A stretch of DNA of 64,000 nt from Apiospora phragmitis (lineage: Eukaryota > Ascomycota > Sordariomycetes > Amphisphaeriales > Apiosporaceae), in the NCBI GenBank assembly GCA_038363925.1, contig JAQQWL010000011.1, positions 4,030,001 to 4,094,000 of the forward strand. Reading direction: 5' to 3'. A program made the translations under genes and the position numbers. Positions 46,806 through 57,800 of the stretch are shown here, piece by piece; the first letter of the stretch is position 1; every line of letters starts with the position of its first letter. The notes below the pieces were generated by a model, which saw only the letters and a list, made by a program, of their open reading frames with translations, did not search any database and was not told the origin of the DNA.

Positions 46806-49800
46806 CTTAAGTCCTTCGCCTGCCAGGGATATGGCCAAGATCGCCTTGTCGTTGATAGGGAGTCAGGGCAGCAGAGGAAAAAAAGAAGGGGGTCGGTGTC
46901 GGGAGAGGTTACTACAGAGCCCGAATTAAGGACGATGCACTTCTCTGGGCTAAAGGAAAGAGTCAATTTATTAGTTTCGCATTCAATCGAGAAAGGTCCA
47001 GAAACAAAAGAGTGAGAGTGAGTGGTGCATCTGATCCTCTAGGATCGATCATGTCGATACAAAACTGGAAGAGGAAGTAGCGTGGTGGGGAAGAGGGGAT
47101 GACGCTGGGAGGTGGATTACGAAGGCGGCTACTGCAATGGGCGAAAAAGTGCAACCTTGGTACCAGCAGGTAGGTATTGGATTCGGATGGCAACTCACGG
47201 GATGAAGTGATCACAGCCGGTGGCAGACCTCGCAATGAGTGCCCGCTGTTGGAAATTGGTATACTTGCGCAGACACGCCGATTTCACAACTTCTGTCTTG
47301 AAGTGATGAGAACAAAGAGCGTCAAAAAAGCGTGGCGCGATGTTGACAGTCAGTTTCGTCGCCTCGGTTTTTTTTTCTGGCTCTAGGGGCCTTTTGTCTG
47401 CCAATTCTAGTGATGGGCAATCGTCGAAGAAGAAATCGTCAGATCGATCAGACGGAGGGTAAAACAGCTAAACCGTGGATAGCGACGTAAAATCGCTAGT
47501 CGCCGTCGTCAAGTCGGTCACAAGACAAGGGATGTTGTCTTGTAGAGCCGGAGAGTGGGAGGTAAATGGTGCTGTGTGTGTGGACAGACACCTGATTCGC
47601 CTGGTACTGGTGAGTTGATGAATGTCGTAAAGATGAAGAGCAGTATTTTTGTTGGGGCGGGCGCGTTGCCAAAAAAAAAAAATTTTGAAATGAAAAAAAG
47701 TGACTGTTGCTGTCTTGATGGAATGAGATTCCAGAAAGCAGCCGTCAGGAGTGCGAATATGTGTGAGTGAAAAGTGCGGTTCGTGTATCGCCTGCCAACA
47801 GGTTGTTGGAAAAACAATGGGCAGTCTTCTTCTAGTCAAGGGCGGTCGGTGGGAATTTGGTCCCAGAGGATGCCGACAAGGCAAGAACGTCTCTTTTTCA
47901 AAACAATCGAGGAGGGTCGTCGTTTGCGCACAAAGGCAAGCTCACCGCGTCAAGAAGGGTTTCTTCTCAAGTCAAGTCTTTATGAAGTCGCCGCAGAGAT
48001 ACAGAGAGGACAGCAAAGTGTCGTCGGTCGCCAGAGTCGGAAGAATGCTCGCCTGTTGTGAGGTTTGTCGCGGGGTCCAACTTTTCGCTTTTTGGAGAGA
48101 AGGAGAAAAGAGGATTTAGGAGGACCAGACTTTCGGGCTCAGGTCAAGTCAGGATTTGATCCAAACGTCAGAAAATTGTTCGGGCCTTTGCTTTGCTGAG
48201 TGGACTTTTTGGGGGAGGAGACGGGGGACCGGGGGACCCGTTGGGTGGTGGCCTAGGCAGACAAGACAGCCAGCCAGACAGCAGAGGGAGGAGGAGGAGG
48301 AGGGTTTCTCTTGGTACAACCTCTCTCGATTCGCAGCTTTGCAACCTTTTGATCTAATTCCTGCTGCGCATTTCTGCTGATTATTGATCCTTATAGGCAA
48401 TCTATTCCTTCCTGTCTGAATGTACATGCACGGAATATTTCCATGTCGGCGCCTGTGTTACTTCTACCTACAGTAACATCATCAATAACAGCACGTCGGT
48501 GGCAGTTTATACCTGCCGACTTCCATGCCTACCTGGTCAACTAGTACAGTACATGCACGTATCTGGACCTGCTCTGGCCTCGACCTCTCTCGATTCATTG
48601 TTGTTTGTCCCTTTTCTCTCTCTGCCAACGCCTCGCCCCTTCCACTAAAAGGCCGTAAAACCGAGGAAGCTACCTGGCCAGGGCGCGCGGCTTGCAGCGA
48701 AAACCAGGGGGGGGCAGACTTTCAGTTACAAGTTTCATCGTCCTCATTGGGCAGGCAGAGGCAGTGCAAATGGCTCGAGAGGACTATTTTAGCCCAACAC
48801 TCCACTTCCACAATCACCACCACCACTCCCGCCTGGCCTACCTGACCAGACTGCAGACCTCACCACCTCCTCGAGTCCTCCTCCTTGGGCCAGACAACCA
48901 ACCGAACCAAGGACCCGTCGTCTATCCTACCCAGTCCTGCTTTCCAGACCACGGCGGGACATGAATGCCTTCATTATTGCATGCGTATGTCCTCCGAACC
49001 AGCACCTACCTCCACCTCTATACCTCACTTGAAGATAGCCCCGAGCCATATCTCTGGAAAACACCTCACTTAGTGCGCCGGTCCCAACCCTGTCTGTCGA
49101 TCGCCAGGCCTGGTTCCGTCCCGTCTGCATCTCTACTCTTCCATGCCTACAATACTCCGTGCCTACCTACATATAAAGATAGACAAGCTGGTGATTACGA
49201 TTGCCTTGTATCATGCAATGGATGGTCCCTCCTTCCCCTCGATCTTTGTTACATATCATTTGAGCAAACACCAGGCCGATAGACAGCAGGCCCAGCATGC
49301 AGGCCCCTTGTTGGTTGTCCTCTCTCTCTTTCTCTCTCGATCCCCTCCCATCCCCCCATCCCCATGCAAGCGAGCGTTTTTCCCAGCCGCTCTCGCTCCA
49401 GGCTGTTCGTTCGGTGGTCTAACAAACAGGGCGACGCGCCACCACTGCATGGCAAAGTCCTCCAACTCTCATTGTTCCCACTTCATCCCATCTCTTCCGA
49501 ACCTCCACAGCTAGGATAGGAGGTTGCTGTTCTTTTTTGCCCTTTTTCATTTTTTATTCCTTTGCTTCGAAGAAAAGAAGGTTTCCAGGGAGCCAGGCGA
49601 AATTGCAATGAAACTCAAGGTCCGGGGTCTTCCATCGGGTTCACAATTTTTGATGCCCAATTGATTTGACAGGAATTAATTACCATGACCAAATATCGGT
49701 AAGTAGGTGCTGATGCTCGGGGCTGTTTCGTTTTTTCGCAATCTCTTTCAGCAGCAAAAGATGGCTTCTCGTGATCTGCTCTGTCTTTGGAGTCTGCCGA

Positions 49801-52158
49801 AGGTGGCCCGAATTAGGCAAAGATGCAAGCAGCTGTTCGGAATTCTCCCACCATCGCCTCCCCCCTTCTTAAAAAGAGGTACATGTCACGTAAAGCTATG
49901 GCCGCGTCGAGTCTCGACCTTTGATCTGTTTAAGACTATCCGCCGCTCCACTTGGTGTTTGCTCGTGGACTTGACTCGCGCTCGTGATAGGAACTACATA
50001 CTTACATATCGATCTATTCTATCTGTTGTGCTGCCTGCTACTATTGCTATGATGAGCGACCGATCCGCCTCGGAAACTTTGACAGCGGGCCAGGGGCGCT
50101 GCGATTCCAATTCGTTTGCGCATGATGGATGACTACATATAGCCGACTCCCTCGGAACATGTCAGGTATATATGTTTCTTGTGTAAGAAGGGAGAACCTT
50201 TCGTCCGCTCCTTGGTGGCATCATGCAGTGCAGTGCAGCACCTCCAGCCAGCCCCTCATCCGGGGCAAGTAGCCGGCTGCAGACGACTGCAGACTTGCAT
50301 CCCCAACAATTTCAAGTTCCCTCTGCCCATCGCCAGATGGTCATAGTAGTTAGTAGACGGCGATTCTCAAACAGTGAACAATGCTTTGCCCTAGCTGGTA
50401 CATCACCCTCGGCTCTGACTCGATATCAAGGGCCGAACTAATCTCACAGCTGTTTGTGTGGTAGCGCCCGCCTCTCAGGTGACTGACATGGATTGCATGG
50501 ATTTCATTGAAGATGCTGGCGCGCCCGGCTGAATCAGTCACTAACGAAGGACAAACGCTGTTACAAACGGACAAGTGCGTATAAGATGTCTCAGGATCCA
50601 AAAATAGTCAAGTCAGTCGTCCAGGGTGTTAAGTATTATCACTTGTCTGCCGAGCCGCCAACGAACAACCGGGTCAAGGGTCCGTTGTCACATCTTGGGT
50701 CAATAGATCTGGCCGCTCTGCCTCTGTTTCAACGACACGCGTGCACGAGACATGACTACCTTGCTGCTAACCAACAAGAACAGCGGAAAACTCCTAGCAG
50801 CTAGGTTATATCACCTTTCCTCCTAGCATCCTAGCCTCGCCGTGTTGAGCCGACAGTCACACCAGAGCGGTCATTCATGGCGATCACGAAAACTAGCATC
50901 AGCACAGATATGCAAGTGCGGCAACGGCGCATAAACGGCTATGTATAAACACAACCCATATACTTGCCAGGCTGCTTCCCTTATATCACTAATAATACTA
51001 TTCAGTTGGGGCAACTTCATGATTCTTGGTCGCAGCCGTGCAAGTGGACATGATATGAGAGCTTGCCTCCCCTCCCTTACTTCTTTCTTACATGGATAAT
51101 GGATCTCTACAACGCCTGCATCATCTCGAGGCTTATTCGCCATCCAAGATCTACATCGAGTCACATGACCATTTACATGCTGCGAGAGGTTGCAGTTTGA
51201 GTTCCCTACCAGACACGCACCCTAGCCCATCGTGACCTAGACCGATTGGTCCGGCATTCCTAAGACGGCTCCTTCATGACCGCTAAGCACCTCATTGGTT
51301 GCTCGATCCATCATGACCAGGCTTGCTTATCTCCGGCATCTCTAGGGTAATCGCTCACTCCAGCGATAATATGACATGCAGTGACAGCCATGATTTGGGG
51401 CCGCCATATCAAGCCACAGTAGCGCGTTCGCCTCACGGGAAAGAGTATGCGAAGGCGAAGGAGGCAGTCGTCTTCCTGCCCCTCGCCGGTGTGCGATTCT
51501 TGGGGCTTTGGGGTTCGAACAACCAATAAACGTGAACTAGGCCGAGAGTAAATCGTCCATGCCCAATGAAATAATCTCGGCTACTTCGATCAACGGCTAG
51601 GTGGTTGCATGGTCTAGACTGTGTGGTGTGGCCCAGCCAGTTCTCCAGGCTAACGACGCACGCCGTGGGAACGCTGTAGACGGGGTGTAGGGATGTTAAA
51701 ACAGTGGACGATGCCAATGTTTGCGGTATAGACATCGAGATCTGCCCAATCACGACCTGTCAAAGCTGCCGGGCCATTGACTTGGCAAAGCCACCAATCG
51801 CATATCATATATGTATTCCTTCAGTATGCGCAGTGTGTACAGGGAAGACTCTCCCCGAGTATGGCCTGCAAGCAGGAGGCCCATCCAGCTCGAGTCCCTT
51901 TCCACATTGACCGGCTCAAGAACTGTTATTTCTACCCACTTACGAGATGCGTCATGGAGGTATACCGAGCCGAGCAAGGGAAGTGTACACGGGGAGAGGC
52001 CGTTTTGAGTAGCCGGCGTGCAAGATTCCACAGAATTGACACTCTATCAGTGACATTTCAACTCGGGGCACGAGTGAGCAAATTATGGAATGGAAGGATC
52101 GAGTCTAGCGAAGATGGACAGGATATATATTGCTTCAAGTTTGGGTAATCTAGCCAGA
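46806..52158. other. Long intergenic region with PP1 leader, no supported gene
   Basis: 5.3 kb. The part next to 46806 is the PP1 promoter and leader; minus frames at about 46963-47884 are compatible with leader sequence. The rest has only short frames with low-complexity, UTR-like composition, including CT-rich tracts at 49320-49350. A tRNA-like fragment near 51420-51520 was considered and rejected. An ACAGTACATGCAC element lies at 48546. Confidence 0.45.
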
Positions 52159-53899
52159 TCACGCATGTCTACATCTCCCACCCCAGCGGCCCCTTCTCAC
52201 CAACCTCACTGTCTTCACAACCGTCTGAGGTGGCGGCGTTTCCACCTCTGGACCACGACTAGTATTATCGTCTTCGCCATCATCATCACCACCATCCCTT
52301 TTACCCCTTTCCTCTATAGCCACCACGGCCTCTCCTTCCTGGCTCACGTCTCTCTCCTTCTCACCACCCTTCCTATAGATCCCGATGGCACTCGGCCCAC
52401 CGCACAGCTGGGAATCGTTTCCTTTGCACGGCATGCCGCACCGGCCCTGGTCGAGCTTGGCCGCGTCCTGTCTCAGGGTCTTTCTGCACCAACACTCGCG
52501 CCCGTACTCGACGCCCGCGAGCCCGAACCCCTTCCCTTCGCAGAAGGCGACGCACTTCTCCACGGTGAGCGTCGTGTTGTCGAACATGGCGTCGGGCAGC
52601 AAGCGGCCCTTCGCCTCGTCGTAGCAGCCCTGGTATTCAAACACACCACCACTGCTACCAGCCACCTTCTGCGGCGCCGTCGCCACCACCGGAGTCGCCG
52701 CCACCGGAGGGGACTGCACGACGATCGAGCTGTTCCGGAATATGCTCAGCAGGCTCGGCCCGCCGCAGACCTGTTTCTTGTTGCCCGGGCACGCCATGCG
52801 GCAGGCTTCCGGGCTACCCAGGGCCGAGGGCGGCGCCAGCGACGTCCCGCAGAAGCACTCGCTGCCGTACTCGAGGCCCGCGAGCGGCAGGCCGGCCCCC
52901 GCACAGAAGGCTAGGCACTTCTCGATGGTCATGTCGGCTCCTGCCGTCGCGCGCTGGTTGAGGGCCCGGCCCGGCGCCTCGCTGGCGCAGCCCAGGTACG
53001 TCGCGCTCTCGGGGGATGCCACTCCTCCTGCTGTCGTTGCTGTCGTTGCTGTCGTTGCTGCTGCTGCGGGCGATGATGATTGTGGTGGCGGTCGCGCAGG
53101 GATGGTGGCGATGGCGGCGGCGGAATTGACAGGCGGGCTTGCTGATGCAGAGGGGCCAGACGGCGTTACGGCGGGCGACGTTGTTGCCGGTTTCACCGCC
53201 GGAGTGGAAGTAGACGGCGTTACGGCGGGCGATGTCGTTGCCGGTTTCGCCGCCGCAGTGGAAGTAGTCAGCATTGAGGCTGGCCTTGAAGCGGCCGGTG
53301 ATGTCGTGCCTGCGGCTGTAGTGGCTGGTGCACTTGCGGCCCCCTTCTGGACTGCCCCTGAGATGGAGGCGGGCTTGGGCAGCGACGAGGCGACGGTGAG
53401 AGGCGCGCCTGCCGGTGTCACCGCGCTCGTCCCTATGCAGTACCAGTAATCCTTCCAGACCTGGGTGGCGCAGTCCTTGCCCTTGAGACCCAGGACCTAT
53501 TGACTCGGCGTTAGTATTACTCTTTCAGGAAATATCGGATCGTATGTCTCAGGATCAACACCGAGCAGGAACGAATAAGCACTATGATGCGAAGAAATAA
53601 ATTCTGAGTGTTCCTTACTGGGTTATCTCCATACAGTACGTCACTGGTCTTGTATGAGCAGGTCAACAGATACTCGCATGTATCACCTGCGGCTGCCCGT
53701 ACTGTAGACAGCCAGTTTTACCAAGTTAGCTAATTTGCTAGACCGGTGTGCATAGAAAGCCTTGGGCTTGGAAGGAAGGGGGCGGCGACGTACTCCATCT
53801 ATTGCAGTTGGTGGGAATGCCAGCCTGGACCGGGGAAGGGGGCGTGGCAGGGTCCTCCAATATGAAGCACGTCGAGGGGTCAAACGTGTCAGGAAACAT
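52159..53899 (-). CDS. LysM plus two-WSC-domain protein (5' end uncertain)
   Basis: Proposed minus exons: 53899-53794, 53701-53619 and 53496-52159 (phases 1 and 0), giving 508 residues. A LysM domain spans the first three exons (about residues 31-85): TNCNRW, AAAGDTCEYLLT, SDVLYGDNP, then VLGLKGKDCATQVWKDYWYC. A Pro/Ala/Thr-rich linker follows, with KPATTSPAVTPS twice. Then come two WSC domains: about 227-318 (TYLGCASEAPG ... ECFCGTSLAPP ... CPGNKKQVCGG) and 350-440 (YQGCYDEAKG ... ECWCRKTLRQ ... CKGNDSQLCGG). LysM binds chitin or GlcNAc chains; WSC binds other wall glycans. The tail is basic. There is no signal peptide on the first ATG (MFPDTFDPST), and DPSTCFILEDPATPPSPVQ resembles an inter-LysM linker, so upstream exons are probably missing or broken. 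Confidence 0.8.
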
Positions 53900-54895
53900 G
53901 TTGGTTCAACCGCTTGCTGCACTTGAAATAAGGGTTCCGTATAGATATTCGGTAGGCTACTACTATGTACTACACACCACCGTTGCAGTCTTGCGGGGAT
54001 CGCTTCTATAGGCCAGCTTATCATGGCTGCTCTCTAACAAAGAACGAGACCACAAGCCGAGACGCCCGAATCTAGATGACCCCATATCAGGATCGCTTGT
54101 TGCTGAAGACAAAGGCGCCATGTAGGGGGCGGGCCGCGCAGATACCCGGGGTGGCGGTTCTGGACCCTCCTATCTTCTTAGTGGCCGTCGGTTCAATCAG
54201 GATGTGATGCCCCCAAAGCCTCCCCCGTACTTTCAAGAAGTAACAAAGCGCCAGGCACCTGGCGGCGAGTACAGCTGATTTGTACACTTCCGGCCGAGAA
54301 CATAGGCTCCGAGGTTGAGGCCGTCTTTGATCGGTGGCGGCGTCAAAGAGCTGGCGCCATTGCTAGCTGACAAGTTTTTCAGACGGAGAGAGAGAAAGAG
54401 AGGACCACGCCACGAAAGTTTGGTGGCACCCAGAAATGGGATACGAGACATCATATATACTGTATTGGGTAGTATCTGTTGCCCTCATCCACCACCCCAT
54501 GTCCATGTGACTGACACCCTCGTCTACGTCTAGCCTGGGGGGCTCTAGTGGTAGAACTTGGCTCGAAAGAATCGCCGTGAGAAATCGGCATGCATGCTGA
54601 CTTGACGTCCCCTGACCCAACCAAGACCGACCGACAAAGACAAAGTTGCCCAAGCCATCAAACTCCATGCGTGACTCACTGGTTCATAGTGCGTGAAATC
54701 CGCTTATTTTCAGGTCGTTGATCCATTCCATAAACATAACAAAAACGTACCTTGCGCCACAAGGATTTTGGGTATGACTCGCTAAAACTCTCTAGAGGGC
54801 CTCCCGTTGGTCAACTATCGTACAGAGAAGACTGGCGATGATTGATACAGGTGAAGGGTTGAAGAAGGATTTGATCTGGCTTTCGAAATATCAAT
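53900..54895. other. Region upstream of the LysM-WSC gene, possible missing exons
   Basis: About 1 kb between the proposed LysM-WSC start and the 3' end of the Hos4-like gene. A minus-strand frame (54024-53683) overlaps the first exon, but it has no signal peptide and no LysM motif. If the LysM-WSC gene has a secretory leader it should lie here; I could not find a convincing one. Confidence 0.4.
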
Positions 54896-57800
54896 TCATG
54901 AGTGTCCACCGTCCTTTGTAATGCCATTGATGCCATTGATACCATTGACAAGAGGCTTCTCTGACGGTATTCGATCGTGTACGCCGTTGAGCTGGGTCGT
55001 GGGCGAGACGGCCGAGGGCGACATGGCTCCGTTGATCTCAGCTGTGTCATTAGATGTCATACTACGAGGCGTCAAATGGGCTCCATTCGTCACCGACAAC
55101 TTCTGCTGTTCCGTGAGAAGATGGCCGAGGCCTTGCTCAACACATAAACGGGGGTAGTCTGGCTCATCCGGCCCAACCGCGACCAAGCCCCCTCGCCTCG
55201 GGACACGGGGTTCCGGAAACGGAGAGCTGCTGGGCTTGTAATGACCTGGTCTATCTTCAGCCACAAATTGGCCGTTGATGTAATACTTTTGCCGGGGGCG
55301 AACCCTTCCCGGCTGTTGGCATCGGGATCCTGCTTCCACTTCGCTGGTGCCGACCACATCATTAACTGAGACTCGTGCTCCGGCAGTTCTCGGTAGCATA
55401 TCGAGAGTCGAACATTGTGCAGATGTGGGAAGCTGGGCAAAATAAACAAGAAATCGGATTCCTAAACTCTTAGTTAGCAGTGGCCACCGCAATCGCCGCG
55501 AGATGCTCGCTCACCTTGACGAAAAACATGTCCGTCTCGAAGAAGAGCTTGGAAGCTTCACCCCGAAGTTGCTCAAGCTTTCTGTAGCCAACTTTGCTCG
55601 GGTCACCGCCGTAGTAGTCGGGGAGCTGTTCCCCAAGATGATACAGCTTGCCTTCGGTCAGAGCGTATCTGTCTTGCTCCAATCGCCAAATGACCTTCTT
55701 GGCGATTGGAGAGACTGGTTTCCGCTCCCATGCCGTGTCTAGGCTCATTAGTATCTCCTCCCGATATTATGCCAAGGGAGGGTGAGCTTACATCGTGAAA
55801 GGCCGAGATCCTTCTCCCCAAGCAGTAGCGCAACTTGCGTATTCAGCAGCCATTGCTCGCGCCCACCAGGCTTCCCAGTGGCGCCCGGATCGATAGTGTC
55901 ATACCGAACACCTTGGGCAATGGTGAAAAGTTGGGCATATTCTTTGCGTTTTGGGTCCGGGCATCCATCTAGCCACCGCAGAAGCGGCGGTAGCTTGGCC
56001 AGGCGGATTCTTTCCTGTTCTTGGACGATACGCAGGTGCTCTGCCTCGCGGGCCGCCTGCTTACGTTCTCGTTCCTTGCGGTCCTCCTCCTCGCGCAGCT
56101 TCCGAGCTTCCTCGGCCGCCTCCTTCTCGCGACGGACTCGTTCCTCTTCCTCGAGTCTTCGCCGCTCCTCTTCTTCTTTACGTTTCCGCTCTTCCTCCTC
56201 TCGTTGCAATCGTTCCTCTTCCTCTCGTTTCTTCCGTTCTGCCTCTAACCGAAGCTTTTCCTCGGATTCCTTCCGCCGGCGTTCTTCTTCCTCGCGCTCT
56301 GCCTCCTCACGCAATCGTTTCCCCTCTTCTTCACGGCGTTTCCGCTCGGCCTCCTCCTGCTGTCGCTTCGCCTTTTCCTTCTCCTCAACCTCTCGCATGC
56401 GTTTCTTTCTCCTTCTCCTCCGCTTCTCGCTTGCGTTTCTCGGCTTCTTCGCGCTGCTTAGTCTCTTCGCGCTGCTTAGCTTCTTCGCGCTGCTTAGCCT
56501 CTTCACGCTGTTTGGCTTCTTCCTTTTCCGCGTCTCTTCGGCCGCTGCTTCTTTCTCTGCTTGACGCTTTTTTGTCTCCGCCTTCTCGCGTTCGGTTTGA
56601 GCTTCCCGATTTACACTGATACTGGCAGGAGGCGTATCTCGCATGTCTATATCCATATCTTCTGAGAATACGGTTATACTGGCCTTCTCCTCGGAGCTAG
56701 GATAGTCCATCTCTTTACGTTCGCGATTGATCTTCTTGGGCCTTGGCAGATCTTTGCGCTCATCATGAGATTGAGGCTTCTGGCGCTTAATCGAGTCCCG
56801 GGACAGATCACGCTTACGCTGGCGGTCATCGGGAGACGAGCCCTGTCGAGGTCGTTTCTCTTTCCCCTCAACGTCCAACCTTCGCCTCTTCACTGGGCCA
56901 TCGCCTTCTTCCTTCTCTCCATTTCCATGCCTCGGAGGCGTCACGCTGGTTCGGTGTCTCTTAGAAGGACCATCGCCAATCGAAAGCCTGTCCTTGGAGT
57001 CATCGCGATTTCCATGCCTCGGAGGCGTCACGCTGGTTCGGTGTCTCTTAGAAGGACCATCGCCAATCGAAAGCCTGTCCTTGGAGTCATCGCGCTTGAG
57101 TGCTTTCGTTCTATCGTGGTATTTCTCGGAAAGGCGATCAGCCCGTGGCTTTTCCGCATTGTCGTCATGCTTTCCATCACCCCGGTCAGATGCATCTCGA
57201 GCTGATACGTTGGATACTATACTTGAGCGGCGTTGTTTGTCCTGCTGGCGCCCTTTTAGATCCCTGCCCGATATGAGCTTTCGCCGAGGTTTAGCAGTTT
57301 CGCCTTCAGACGACCCTGCGACTTCAGATTCGGTACGCTTCGGTTTTGCGACTTGGACTTTGGAAGCCACAGCTGGCGACGCTTCTCTGTCTGAGATCGC
57401 TATGGCAGGAACCTTGTCGTCTTTCTTAGGACGACCTGGCCCGCGCTTTGGCGAGGTTTGATCATCCGTGTTGCTAATAGATTGCCGCCGTTTCTCCTTG
57501 GGACTGCTTACAGCCTTGGCTGATGGCAACTTCTTCTTGCTATCTGGGTCTCTGGGAGGACTCGATGGACGCCGCTTCTGAGGACGAACACTGCTGTCCT
57601 GGTTTGACTCAGGACGTGCAACCCGCTTGGTGTCATGATCTTGTTCTCGACGGGATGGCGATTTGACTTTCGACGTCCTATACGACTTTCTGTAATCATC
57701 GTAGGCGTCTTTCAGCATGTGTTCTTCTTCTTTCCACATCGGTCCTTCGCGACGTCTAGCAATCTCGTGGTATGTCTCCCCTTGAAACGACGTGTTGGAT

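Noticed and set aside
47468..47884. 138-codon minus frame upstream of PP1
   Set aside because: Low-complexity His/Thr/Ser-rich sequence with no family resemblance; compatible with PP1 leader.
51400..51530. tRNA-like fragment (TAGCGCGTTCGCCTCACG ... GCGAAGGC, resembling a tRNA-Val anticodon arm)
   Set aside because: The anticodon-arm resemblance is good, but I could not build a matching T arm or acceptor stem at the right spacing. At most a degraded relic.
54530..54610. Possible tRNA starting GGGGGGCTCTAGTGGTAGAAC
   Set aside because: The D-arm-like segment does not pair (GCTC with GAAC) and no anticodon or T arm follows.
55782..56564. 260-codon Ser/Arg-rich plus-strand frame
   Set aside because: Antisense of the Glu/Arg coiled coil in the Hos4-like gene; such repeats leave several frames open.
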